Source of the DNA: Deltaproteobacteria bacterium
Lineage (GTDB): Bacteria; Myxococcota_A; UBA9160; UBA4427
Direction of reading: 5' to 3'
DNA length: 64,000 nucleotides
Assembly: GCA_016713665.1 (NCBI GenBank)
Contig: JADJOR010000005.1
Location: forward strand, 620,001 to 684,000
Shown piece after piece: positions 52,124-59,623 of this stretch; position 1 is the stretch's first letter; every line of letters begins with the position of its first letter. Under the pieces are notes generated by a model that was given only the letters and a program-made list of their open reading frames with translations, was not told the DNA's origin and did no database searches. The translations under genes were made by a program, and so were the position numbers.

Positions 52124-52984
52124 ATGAGCGTGCGGGAGCTCGGTTATCTGGGGCTCGAGACGACGGATCTCGCCGGCTGGAGCCGCTTCGGGTGCGAGGT
52201 CCTGGGCCTCGCGACGGCGCGCCACTCGACGAGCGACGTCTGTCATCTGAAGGCCGACGATCGCCCCCATCGCCTGACGCTCCGCGCCGGCTCGAAGGAT
52301 CGCCTGGCCTACGCCGGCTGGGGCGTCCGCGACGGCGAGACGTTCGAGAGCGTCCGCCTGCGCCTCGACTCCGCCGGCTTCGAGACGACGCCCGCGACCG
52401 GGGCCGAGCTCGACGAGCGCCGGGTCCAGGGCATGTTCTGGACGACCGACCCCGGCGGCTTCCGCGTCGAGATCTTCCATACCCCGATCCTCGACCATCA
52501 GCGCTTCATCTCCCCCGTCGGCGTCGAGCGCTTCGTGACCGGCGAGCTCGGCCTCGGCCACGTCGTGCTGCTCACGGACCACTACGAAGAGTCCTTCGAC
52601 TTCTATACGCGCCTGCTCGGCTTCCGGATGTCGGACAGCATGGTCCTCGACAAGCGGCCGCTGCGCTTCCTGCGCTGCAACCCGCGCCACCACAGCCTGG
52701 CGCTCGCGCCCCACCACTCGAGCCGCCTCGCCCACATGATGCTCGAGGTCCCGACGATCGACGAAGTCGGTTATGCGATCGATCGCTGTCGCCAGAGCGA
52801 AGTCCCGATCGCGATGACCCTCGGCCGACATACCAACGACATGATGGTCTCGTTCTACATGCGGGCGCCGCGAGGCTACGAGATCGAGTACGGCTGCGGC
52901 GGGCTCTGCGTCGACGAAGCGACGTGGAGCTCCCAGGAGATCACCGCCGTCAGCTTCTGGGGCCATCACCGCGAGCTCAAATAG
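52124..52984 (+). CDS. hsaC: HsaC-like extradiol ring-cleavage dioxygenase
   Basis: A 286-residue type I extradiol dioxygenase (VOC fold, two domains). The Fe(II) ligands are His146 in ELGLGHVVL, His204 in RLAHMMLEV and Glu255 in GYEIEYG, all in place. The substrate pocket and length fit the BphC/HsaC group, which cuts 2,3-dihydroxybiphenyl or the steroid catechol 3,4-DHSA. GGGGAGGAGC lies 4-8 bp upstream of the ATG. It heads the plus-strand operon of HsaC, HsaE, HsaG, HsaF, lyase and IclR genes. Confidence 0.93.
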   Translation: MSVRELGYLGLETTDLAGWSRFGCEVLGLATARHSTSDVCHLKADDRPHRLTLRAGSKDRLAYAGWGVRDGETFESVRLRLDSAGFETTPATGAELDERRVQGMFWTTDPGGFRVEIFHTPILDHQRFISPVGVERFVTGELGLGHVVLLTDHYEESFDFYTRLLGFRMSDSMVLDKRPLRFLRCNPRHHSLALAPHHSSRLAHMMLEVPTIDEVGYAIDRCRQSEVPIAMTLGRHTNDMMVSFYMRAPRGYEIEYGCGGLCVDEATWSSQEITAVSFWGHHRELK

Positions 52985-53020
52985 CCCGGGACCGATCCGG
53001 GTCGGGAGACGAGACCGATC

Positions 53021-53806
53021 ATGCTGAGTCCGACCGAGCGCCGCGCCATCGCCGACGAGCTCGCCCGCGCCGAGCGCGATCGCAAGCCCGTCGCCCCGCT
53101 CGTCGCGCGCCATCCGAAGCTCGACGTCGAGGACGCCTACGCGATCCAGCTGCTGCAAATCGAGGACAAGCTCGCGGCCGGTCGCCTGATCCGCGGCCAC
53201 AAGGTCGGGCTGTCCTCGCCCGCGATGCAGCGCATGATGAACGTCAACGAGCCCGACTACGGCCATCTGCTCGACGACATGTTCGTCTTCGAGAACGCGC
53301 GCGTCGACGTCTCGACCCTGATCCAGCCGCGGGTCGAGTTCGAGGTCGCCTTCATCCTGCGCGACCCGCTGCCCGCGCCGGGCTGCACCGTCGCCGACGT
53401 GCTGCGCAACACCGCCTACGTCGCGCCGTCCATCGAGATCATCGACAGCCGCATCGAGGCCTGGAAGATCGGGCTCTGCGACACGATCGCCGACAACGCG
53501 AGCTCCGCCCGCGTCGTGCTCGGCGCCCACGCTCGGCCGATCGACGGCCTCGATCTCCGCCTGATCGCGGCGATCGCGACGAAGAACGGCGAGATCGTCG
53601 AGACGGGGGCCGCGGGGGCGGTGCTCGGCAATCCGGCGGTCGCGGTCGCCTGGCTCGCGAACAAGGTCCATCAATTTGGGGTCAAGCTCGAGGCGGGCCA
53701 CGTGATCCTGCCCGGCTCGTGCACGCGCGCGGTCGACGTGAAGGCGGGCGACGTCGTCACGGCGGAGTTCTCCGGCCTCGGCAGCGTCACGATCTCGTTT
53801 CATTAG
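53021..53806 (+). CDS. hsaE: HsaE-like 2-hydroxydienoate hydratase
   Basis: A 261-residue hydratase of the MhpD/TodG/HsaE group, which hydrates 2-hydroxypenta- or hexa-2,4-dienoate to 4-hydroxy-2-oxo acid using a divalent metal. Characteristic segments: GRLIRGHKVGLSSPAMQRMMNVNEPDYG, PRVEFEVAFIL (metal Glu residues), SIEIIDSRIEAWKIGLCDTIADNASSARVVLG, and LGNPAVAVAWLANKV. It starts 36 bp after hsaC and precedes the HsaG/HsaF pair that uses its product. Start ATG 53021; GGGAGA lies about 12 bp upstream, a rather long spacing. Confidence 0.93.
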   Translation: MLSPTERRAIADELARAERDRKPVAPLVARHPKLDVEDAYAIQLLQIEDKLAAGRLIRGHKVGLSSPAMQRMMNVNEPDYGHLLDDMFVFENARVDVSTLIQPRVEFEVAFILRDPLPAPGCTVADVLRNTAYVAPSIEIIDSRIEAWKIGLCDTIADNASSARVVLGAHARPIDGLDLRLIAAIATKNGEIVETGAAGAVLGNPAVAVAWLANKVHQFGVKLEAGHVILPGSCTRAVDVKAGDVVTAEFSGLGSVTISFH

Positions 53807-53853
53807 GCCGACGCGGCCGGCGCGGCGCGCCGCCCCTCGGCGAGGAGAGAATC

Positions 53854-54768
53854 ATGTCGGCCACCGCCGCCATCGTCGGCTCCGGCAACATCGGGACCGA
53901 CCTGATGTACAAGCTGCTGCGCTCGAAGTGGATCGAGCCGAAGTGGATGATCGGCATCGATCCGACGAGCGAGGGCATGAAGCGCGCCGCCGACGCCGGC
54001 CTCGCCGTCTCGGTCGAGGGTGCGGCCTGGCTCGAGCAGCTCCCCGAGCGCCCGGCGATCGTCTTCGAAGCGACCTCCGCCTACGTCCACCGCGCGAACG
54101 CGCCCCTCTACGAGCGCCTCGGCATCCATGCGATCGACCTGACCCCCGCCGCGATCGGGCCCTACGTCATCCCGCCCGTCAATCTCGCCGAGCACGCGGA
54201 GCGCATGAACATCAACATGGTGACCTGCGGCGGCCAGGCGACGATCCCGATCGTCCACGCCGTCTCGCGCGTCGTCCCCGTCGATTACGCGGAGATCGTG
54301 GCGACGGTCTCGTCCCGCTCCGCCGGCCCGGGCACCCGCCAGAACATCGACGAGTTCACGCGCACGACGAGCGGGGCCGTCGAGAAGCTCGGCGGCGCGC
54401 GGAAGGGCAAGGCCATCATCATCCTCAATCCCGCCGATCCGCCGCTCATCATGCGCGACACGATCTACTGCTCGCTACCGGCGGACGCCGACGAGCAGGC
54501 GATCGCGGACTCGATCCGGGCGCGGGTTCGCGAGGTCCAGGACTACGTCCCCGGCTACCGGCTGACCGCCGATCCCCAGTTCGACGAGATCGGCGGCCGC
54601 CGCCGCGTCGCCGTCTTCATCGAGGTCGAGGGCGCCGGCGACTTCCTGCCGCCCTACGCGGGCAACCTCGACATCATGACCGCCGCGGCGACGCGGGTCG
54701 GAGAAGAGGTCGCGAGACGCCTCGCCGAAAAATCCGGGAAGACCGCACTGAACGGAGCGAGCCGATGA
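53854..54768 (+). CDS. hsaG: Acylating acetaldehyde/propanal dehydrogenase
   Basis: A 304-residue MhpF/BphJ/HsaG-type enzyme that turns the aldehyde from the aldolase into acyl-CoA. NAD motif IVGSGNIGTDLMYK at the N-terminus; the catalytic cysteine is Cys125 in NMVTCGGQAT; conserved end ADPQFDEIGGRRRVAVFIEVEGAGDFLPPYAGNLDIMTAAA. Such enzymes form a channel with the aldolase. Here the aldolase ATG overlaps its stop (ATGA), as expected. GAGGAGA precedes the ATG. For a steroid-type pathway the aldehyde would be propanal, for simpler substrates acetaldehyde; I cannot tell which. Confidence 0.94.
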   Translation: MSATAAIVGSGNIGTDLMYKLLRSKWIEPKWMIGIDPTSEGMKRAADAGLAVSVEGAAWLEQLPERPAIVFEATSAYVHRANAPLYERLGIHAIDLTPAAIGPYVIPPVNLAEHAERMNINMVTCGGQATIPIVHAVSRVVPVDYAEIVATVSSRSAGPGTRQNIDEFTRTTSGAVEKLGGARKGKAIIILNPADPPLIMRDTIYCSLPADADEQAIADSIRARVREVQDYVPGYRLTADPQFDEIGGRRRVAVFIEVEGAGDFLPPYAGNLDIMTAAATRVGEEVARRLAEKSGKTALNGASR

Positions 54769-55805
54769 AGCGCACCGACGGACTCGACGTCCGCATCACG
54801 GACACCTGCCTCCGCGACGGCTCCCACGCGAAGCGCCACGCCTTCACCGAAGACCACGTCCGCTCGATCGTGCGCGCCCTCGACGCGGCGGGCATGCCCG
54901 TCATCGAGGTCAGCCACGGCGACGGCCTCGGCGGCTCGTCGTTCAACTACGGCTTCTCGCTGACCGACGAGCGCAAGCTCATCGCGGCGGCCGTCTCCTC
55001 CGCGCACCGGGCGAAGATCGCCGCGCTGATGCTGCCGGGGCTCGGGACCAAGGACGACATCAAGGCGATCCGCGACCTCGGCGTCTCGATCGTCCGGATC
55101 GCGACCCACTGCACCGAGGCGGACATCGCCGACCAGCATTTCGGCCTCGCCCGCGAGATGGGTCTCGAGACCGTGGGCTTCCTGATGATGGCCCACACCA
55201 TCCCGCCCGAGAAGCTCGCGGTCCAGGCGCGCATCATGGCCGACGCCGGCTGCCAGTGCGTCTACGTCGTCGACTCCGCGGGCGCGCTGATCCTCGAGCA
55301 GGTGACGGACCGCGTCTCGGCCCTCGTCGCCGAGCTCGGCGGCGACGCCGAGACCGGCTTCCACGGCCACGAGAACCTCTCGCTCTCGCTCGCGAACTCG
55401 ATCTGCGCCGCGCGCGCGGGCGCCGTCCAGATCGACGGCTCGACGCGGCGCTTCGGCGCCGGCTCGGGCAACACGAGCTGCGAGGCGATGGCGGCGGTCT
55501 TCGAGAAGCTCGGCATCGTGACGGGCCTCGACGTGCTCGCGATGATCGACGCGGCGGAGGACGTCGTGCGGCCCGCAATGGATTCGGAGTGCGTGCTCGA
55601 TCGCCTGGCGCTCATCATGGGTTATGCGGGGGTCTATTCGAGCTTCCTGAAGCACGCCTATCGCGCGGCGGAGCGCTATCAGGTCTCGGGTGCTTCGATC
55701 CTGCTCGAGTGCGGGCGACAGAAGCTGGTCGGGGGTCAGGAGGATCAGATCATCCAGATCGCGGCCCACCTCGCGCGCCAGGGCAGCACGGCCCCTTCGC
55801 GATGA
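54765..55805 (+). CDS. hsaF: 4-hydroxy-2-oxovalerate/oxohexanoate aldolase
   Basis: A 346-residue DRE-TIM aldolase of the BphI/HsaF type. The metal and catalytic segment TDTCLRDGSHAKRH (Arg17, Asp18, His21) is at the N-terminus, the metal histidines are in GFHGHENLS, and the signature for pyruvate-type aldolases is VYVVDSAGAL. Product release to the acylating dehydrogenase is through a tunnel between the two proteins. The gene overlaps its upstream partner and the downstream lyase gene (both ATGA), so four genes are translationally coupled. Confidence 0.94.
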   Translation: MKRTDGLDVRITDTCLRDGSHAKRHAFTEDHVRSIVRALDAAGMPVIEVSHGDGLGGSSFNYGFSLTDERKLIAAAVSSAHRAKIAALMLPGLGTKDDIKAIRDLGVSIVRIATHCTEADIADQHFGLAREMGLETVGFLMMAHTIPPEKLAVQARIMADAGCQCVYVVDSAGALILEQVTDRVSALVAELGGDAETGFHGHENLSLSLANSICAARAGAVQIDGSTRRFGAGSGNTSCEAMAAVFEKLGIVTGLDVLAMIDAAEDVVRPAMDSECVLDRLALIMGYAGVYSSFLKHAYRAAERYQVSGASILLECGRQKLVGGQEDQIIQIAAHLARQGSTAPSR

Positions 55806-56701
55806 CTTCGATCCGCTCCTCGCGCCTCGCGCTGCGCAGCCTGCTCTTCGTCCCCGGCAATCGCGAGTCGATGCTCCGCAAGGCCGCCGGCGCGCGGCCC
55901 GACGTGTTCGTCCCGGACCTCGAGGACTCGGTGCCCGCCGCGGAGAAGGCGAATGCGCGGGAGACGGTCGAGCGGCTGGTCGGGATGATCGCGGCGACGG
56001 GGCGGCCGGTCTTTCCCCGGCTGAACGGGATCGACACGATCTGGCTCGAGGACGACGCCCGGGCGCTGATCGGACCCGACGTCACGGGGGTGTCGGTCGG
56101 CAAGATCCGGACCCCGGACGACATCCGGCGGATCGATGCGCTGCTCGCGGACGCGGAGCGAGCGAGTGGGCTCCCGGTCGGCCGGACTCGGCTGATCCCC
56201 TGGATCGAGACGGCGGCCGCGGTCCTCGACGCGCTGCGGATCGCGACGGCGTCGCCTCGGGTCGTCGCCCTGGCCTTCGGTGCGGAGGACCTCACCCTCG
56301 ACATGGGCATCCGCCGCTCGAGCGACGACTCCGAGGTCTCGGTCGCCCGGAGCCTGACCTGTCTGGCGGCGGCGGCCGCCGGGGTCCCGGCCCTCGACAC
56401 GCCGTTCTTCGCTTTCCGGGACGACGCTGCGCTCGAGCGAAACGCCGAAGCGTCGAAGCGGATCGGCTTCCGCGGCAAGTTCGCGATCCATCCGGATCAG
56501 CTGGCGACGATCCAGCGCGTCTTCTCGCCTTCTCCGGAGGAGCTCGAGGAGGCGCGAAAGGTGATCGCCGCCTTCGAGGAGGCCGCCCGAGAGGGGCGGG
56601 GGTCGACGTCGCTCGAGGGTCGGGTGGTCGACGTACCGGTGGTCGAGCGGGCGAGGGCGCTGATCGCCTCGGCCTCGAATGGGCCCGAGGTGGACGGATG
56701 A
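55802..56701 (+). CDS. CoA ester lyase (HpcH/HpaI/CitE family)
   Basis: A 299-residue TIM-barrel lyase of the citrate lyase beta-subunit/malyl-CoA lyase group. Motifs: SLLFVPGNRESMLRKAAGARPDVFVPDLEDSVP at the N-terminus, GRPVFPRLNGIDTIW, RLIPWIETAAAVLD, ALAFGAEDLTLDMGIRRSS (Glu and Asp metal ligands), and GFRGKFAIHPDQLATIQRVFSPS. It is start-stop coupled to the aldolase gene, which is not the usual arrangement in known hsa operons. It may cleave or condense a hydroxyacyl-CoA such as a malyl- or citramalyl-CoA from pathway end products. Substrate unknown. Confidence 0.88.
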   Translation: MTSIRSSRLALRSLLFVPGNRESMLRKAAGARPDVFVPDLEDSVPAAEKANARETVERLVGMIAATGRPVFPRLNGIDTIWLEDDARALIGPDVTGVSVGKIRTPDDIRRIDALLADAERASGLPVGRTRLIPWIETAAAVLDALRIATASPRVVALAFGAEDLTLDMGIRRSSDDSEVSVARSLTCLAAAAAGVPALDTPFFAFRDDAALERNAEASKRIGFRGKFAIHPDQLATIQRVFSPSPEELEEARKVIAAFEEAAREGRGSTSLEGRVVDVPVVERARALIASASNGPEVDG

Positions 56702-57636
56702 CGAGTGGTGGCCCCCTACCGGGTCCGGTATCAATTGGCGCCGTGGCCAAGGCACGCGTTTCACGAGTCGACTCTTCCGGCAAGAATTCGGGAAGAGATT
56801 CTGGAAGAGAATCCGGCAAAGAGTCCGGCAAAGAGTCCGGCAGAGAGTCCGGCAAGGATTCCGGCAAGGAATCGGGGAACGAGGCGCCGAGCTATCCGAT
56901 CGAGTCGGTCAACAACGCACTCAAGCTGCTGACCCTGCTGCAGGATCGGCCCTCGATCGGCGTGACCGAAGCGGCCCAGATCCTCGGCGTGGCGCCTTCG
57001 ACGGCCCACCGCCTCTTCCAGATGCTCCGCTACCACGAGCTCGTCGATCAGGACTCGACCTCGCGCAGCTATCGCCCGGGCCCGGCGCTGATCCATCTCG
57101 GGATGTCGATCCTGCGCCGCTTCGATCTCCGGACGATTGCGCGACCCCATCTCGCCCAGCTCGCCGACGTGACCCAGGAGACGGTCCACCTCTCGATCCT
57201 CGAAGCGTCGAAGATCCTCGTGATCGAGAGCATCGAGTCGACCCAGGTCGTGCGCGTCGGCACGCGCCTCGGCATGACCTTCCCGGCCCACGACTCGACC
57301 TCGGGCCGCGTCCTGCTCGCCGCGCTGCCGAAGGAGCGCCTCGAGTCCTTCTATCCGAACCCGCGCATCCCGCTGACGCGGACGGGCTCGCCGACCTCGC
57401 GCGCCCAGCTCTTCAAGCTGCTCGAGAAGATCCGCGCCGACGGCTTCTCGGTCCGCGTCGGGGAGACGGCGGACGACGTGGCCAACATGGCGGTGCCGAT
57501 CATCGACCATTCGGGCGACGTGCGGGCAGCGATCGGCATCGCGATCCCGATCTCGCGCTTCAAGATGGAGAACGTCCCCCATCTGCTCGATCTGATGCGC
57601 AAGACGGGCGAGCTCGTCAGCGCCGCGCTGCCCTGA
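56698..57636 (+). CDS. IclR-family transcriptional regulator with SG-repeat N-terminus
   Basis: A 312-residue IclR-type regulator. Residues 27-62 are nine imperfect copies of the tetrapeptide Ser-Gly-(Lys/Arg)-(Asp/Glu/Asn), a charged linker of unknown role. Then come the winged helix (ALKLLTLLQDRPSIGVTEAAQILGVAPSTAHRLFQML, about 77-106) and the ligand-binding domain (TRLGMTFPAHDSTSGRVLLAALP, VRVGETADDVANMAVPIIDHSGDVRAAIGIA). Start ATG 56698 overlaps the lyase stop; a start inside the linker would give a usual-length protein. It is the local candidate for binding the 17-bp palindrome found at 19.7, 45.2, 59.6 and 62.2 kb. Confidence 0.9.
   Translation: MTSGGPLPGPVSIGAVAKARVSRVDSSGKNSGRDSGRESGKESGKESGRESGKDSGKESGNEAPSYPIESVNNALKLLTLLQDRPSIGVTEAAQILGVAPSTAHRLFQMLRYHELVDQDSTSRSYRPGPALIHLGMSILRRFDLRTIARPHLAQLADVTQETVHLSILEASKILVIESIESTQVVRVGTRLGMTFPAHDSTSGRVLLAALPKERLESFYPNPRIPLTRTGSPTSRAQLFKLLEKIRADGFSVRVGETADDVANMAVPIIDHSGDVRAAIGIAIPISRFKMENVPHLLDLMRKTGELVSAALP
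56776..56883 (+). repeat. 12-bp tandem repeat in the IclR gene
   Basis: Nine contiguous 12-bp units of the type TCCGGCAAAGAG fill 108 bp (56776-56883) inside the N-terminal coding part of the regulator. Two units (4 and 5) are identical; the others differ by one to several bases. The frame is kept because the unit is a multiple of three, so copy changes would only lengthen or shorten the linker. Confidence 0.85.
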
Positions 57637-57687
57637 GCGGGCGGGCGCGACCGCCAAGGTCCTCCCGAGGCCGCTCGCGCGATCGTG

Positions 57688-58308
57688 CTATTTGCCGGGC
57701 TTCTCGCCGCCCGGCTCCCGATAGACCCAGTGCTGCTCACAGCCGCCGTCGCCGCGGTAGCGACAGCGGTGGACCTCGACGCGCAGGAGGTTGTCGTCGG
57801 CGGCCTTGTAGCCGTCGAAGCAGCCGAGCTCGAAGGCTTCCGTGTACTTGCCGTTCTGGGGCGTCTGCTCGTTGTAGTAGATGCACTCCTTGCGGCGCAC
57901 GACGCAGCGCTCGTCGTCGTACTCGGCGTAGAGGGCGGCGGCGTGCTTCGGGCCGCGGATGCTGTGGACGAGATCCTGGTAGAGCGCCATCAGCCGGGCG
58001 CTGCCCTGCTTGCCGAGCCCCTTCGCCTCGAGCAGCGTCGCATAACCCCGCCCGCCGTAGCGCCGGCCGATCTCGTTCGCGATCGCGAGCGCCTTCTCCT
58101 CGCCGACGACCTCCTCGGCGACCGTGTAGAAGGTCTGGAAGTTGTTCTCGATCTGCTTGCTCATCGCGTAGACGAGATGGTCGATCGTGAGCTCGTCGAT
58201 GCCGAGCTCGTAGCGGTCCATGCGCTGCTTCTCTTCGTCCGAGAGCCTGCGTCCGGGATAGAAGAGGATCGCATCCTTCGCGTAGGGCTCTTGCTTCCGT
58301 TCGGCCAT
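57688..58308 (-). CDS. Cys-rich conserved protein, unknown function
   Basis: A 206-residue cytoplasmic-type protein without signal or membrane segment. The first half is helical (LSDEEKQRMDRYELGIDELTIDHLVYAMSKQIENNFQTF, AIANEIGRRYGGRGYATLLEAKGLGK). The second half is rich in paired aromatics and cysteines: DERCVVRRKECIYYN, ELGCFDGYKAAD and HRCRYRGDGGCEQHWVYRE. The overall shape recalls the L-2-aminothiazoline-4-carboxylate hydrolase-like and V4R-like families, but I cannot assign either with confidence. The cysteine-rich end may hold a metal or form disulfides. It lies convergent to the IclR gene and upstream of it the Zn-ADH runs in the same direction. Confidence 0.7.
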   Translation of the reverse strand: MAERKQEPYAKDAILFYPGRRLSDEEKQRMDRYELGIDELTIDHLVYAMSKQIENNFQTFYTVAEEVVGEEKALAIANEIGRRYGGRGYATLLEAKGLGKQGSARLMALYQDLVHSIRGPKHAAALYAEYDDERCVVRRKECIYYNEQTPQNGKYTEAFELGCFDGYKAADDNLLRVEVHRCRYRGDGGCEQHWVYREPGGEKPGK

Positions 58309-58409
58309 CGTCACCGTTCTCCTGGCTGGTCTCTGCTTCGTTCGGCTTCGTTCGCGGGCGGCTTCGCAACTGCTTCGGGGCGGCGGGTCTGCGGACTGCG
58401 GCGCTCGCG

Positions 58410-59495
58410 TCAGTCGAAGACGACGACGCTGCGGGCGACCGTGCCCTGCTGCATGCGCGCGAAGGCGCCGTCGAGCTCCTCGAGCCGGATCCGCTCGGAG
58501 ATCATCTCGTCGAGCTTGAGCCGGCCGTCGAGATAGAAGCCCACGAGCCGCGGGATGTCGATCCGGAAGCGGTTCGAGCCCATCAGCGAGCCCATCACGC
58601 GCTTCGCGCCGAGCACGAGATCGAAGCCCGGGAACGAGAACTCCTTGCCCGTCGGCATCAGCCCGATCAGCAGGCAGGTCCCGCCCGAGCGCAGCATCCG
58701 GATCCCGTCGCGCACCGTCGCCCCGTGGCCGATGCACTCGAACGCATAATCGACACCGCCGCGCGTCGCCTCGAGCACCCGCTCCGGCACGTCCCCCTCG
58801 CTCGCGAGGATCGTGTCCGTCGCGCCGAGCTTCTTCGCGAGCTCGAGCTTCCACGGCACCGTGTCGATCGCGAAGATCCGCCCCGCCCCCGCGATGCGAC
58901 AGCCCTGGATGACGGAGAGCCCGACGCCGCCGCAGCCGATCACCGCCGTCGTCTCGCCGGGCCGGACCTGCGCCGAGTTGAGCGCCGCCCCGACCCCCGT
59001 CAGCACGCCGCAGCCGAGCAGACATGCCCGATCGAGCGGCATCTCCTTCGCGACCCGGACGACGCTGTTCTCATGGAGCAGCATCTCCTCCGCGAAGGAG
59101 CTCAGATAGGCGAACTGCTGCACCGTCTCGCCGCCCTTGCGCAGGCGCGGCGGCTCGCCCTCGGCGCGCAGCGTCTCCATGCCGCCGCAGAGGAAGGTCC
59201 GGCCCTCGGCGCAGAAGCCGCAGTGGCCGCAGAAGGCAGAGGAGCAGGCGACGACCGCGTCGCCGACCGAGACGCTCCGTACGTCGGAGCCGATCGCCTC
59301 GACGATGCCGGCGGGCTCGTGGCCCAGCACGATCGGCATCGTCCAGGGATTGTCGCCGAGCAGCACGTGGAGATCGCTGCCGCAGACGCCGCTCGCGACG
59401 GTGCGCACGCGGATCTCGTGGGGACCGGGCGCGTCGAGCTCGATCTCCTCGACCCGGAAGGGCCCCTTCACCTCGCGCAGGACCGCCGCCTTCAT
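58410..59495 (-). CDS. Zinc-dependent alcohol dehydrogenase
   Basis: A 361-residue MDR-family dehydrogenase. Catalytic zinc ligands Cys38 and His59/Glu60 (GVCGSDLH, GHEPAG), structural zinc cysteines 89, 92, 95 and 103 (FCGHCGFCAEGRTFLC), and the NAD motif GCGGVGLSVIQGCRIAGAGRI. Both zinc sites are complete. It would oxidise a primary or secondary alcohol or reduce the aldehyde; the class (benzyl or class III-like) fits but substrate is unknown. ATG 59495 has AAGGAG 9 bp upstream. It is divergent from the carboxyltransferase gene, and a perfect 17-bp palindrome lies between them. Confidence 0.9.
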   Translation of the reverse strand: MKAAVLREVKGPFRVEEIELDAPGPHEIRVRTVASGVCGSDLHVLLGDNPWTMPIVLGHEPAGIVEAIGSDVRSVSVGDAVVACSSAFCGHCGFCAEGRTFLCGGMETLRAEGEPPRLRKGGETVQQFAYLSSFAEEMLLHENSVVRVAKEMPLDRACLLGCGVLTGVGAALNSAQVRPGETTAVIGCGGVGLSVIQGCRIAGAGRIFAIDTVPWKLELAKKLGATDTILASEGDVPERVLEATRGGVDYAFECIGHGATVRDGIRMLRSGGTCLLIGLMPTGKEFSFPGFDLVLGAKRVMGSLMGSNRFRIDIPRLVGFYLDGRLKLDEMISERIRLEELDGAFARMQQGTVARSVVVFD

Positions 59496-59564
59496 CGCCC
59501 GAAGCTCCTTCCGTTCGCGGGTCCGCGGACCCCGGCCGGGGTGGGGCGCGAAAGTTTCCGCTTT

Positions 59565-59581
59565 CCAGAATCCACTTCTGG
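59565..59581. promoter_or_regulatory. Perfect 17-bp palindrome between Zn-ADH and carboxyltransferase genes
   Basis: CCAGAATCCACTTCTGG is a perfect 6-5-6 inverted repeat. It lies 70 bp upstream of the Zn-ADH start and 43 bp upstream of the carboxyltransferase start, in an operator-like position for both. It defines the best consensus of the family of sites seen in this window. Confidence 0.7.
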
Positions 59582-59623
59582 CGATACTACTGACTTCGCG
59601 CGGAGACGGTAGAGGAGCAGAGC

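Noticed and set aside
56776..56812. AGAA/TTCT elements inside the IclR coding sequence as an autoregulatory operator
   Set aside because: They follow from the 12-bp tandem repeat and codon use of the SG linker and do not keep the exact N5 spacing.
57637..57687. GGCGG/CCGCC hairpin downstream of the IclR gene as a terminator
   Set aside because: A 5-bp GC stem without a U tract is expected by chance in this GC-rich DNA.
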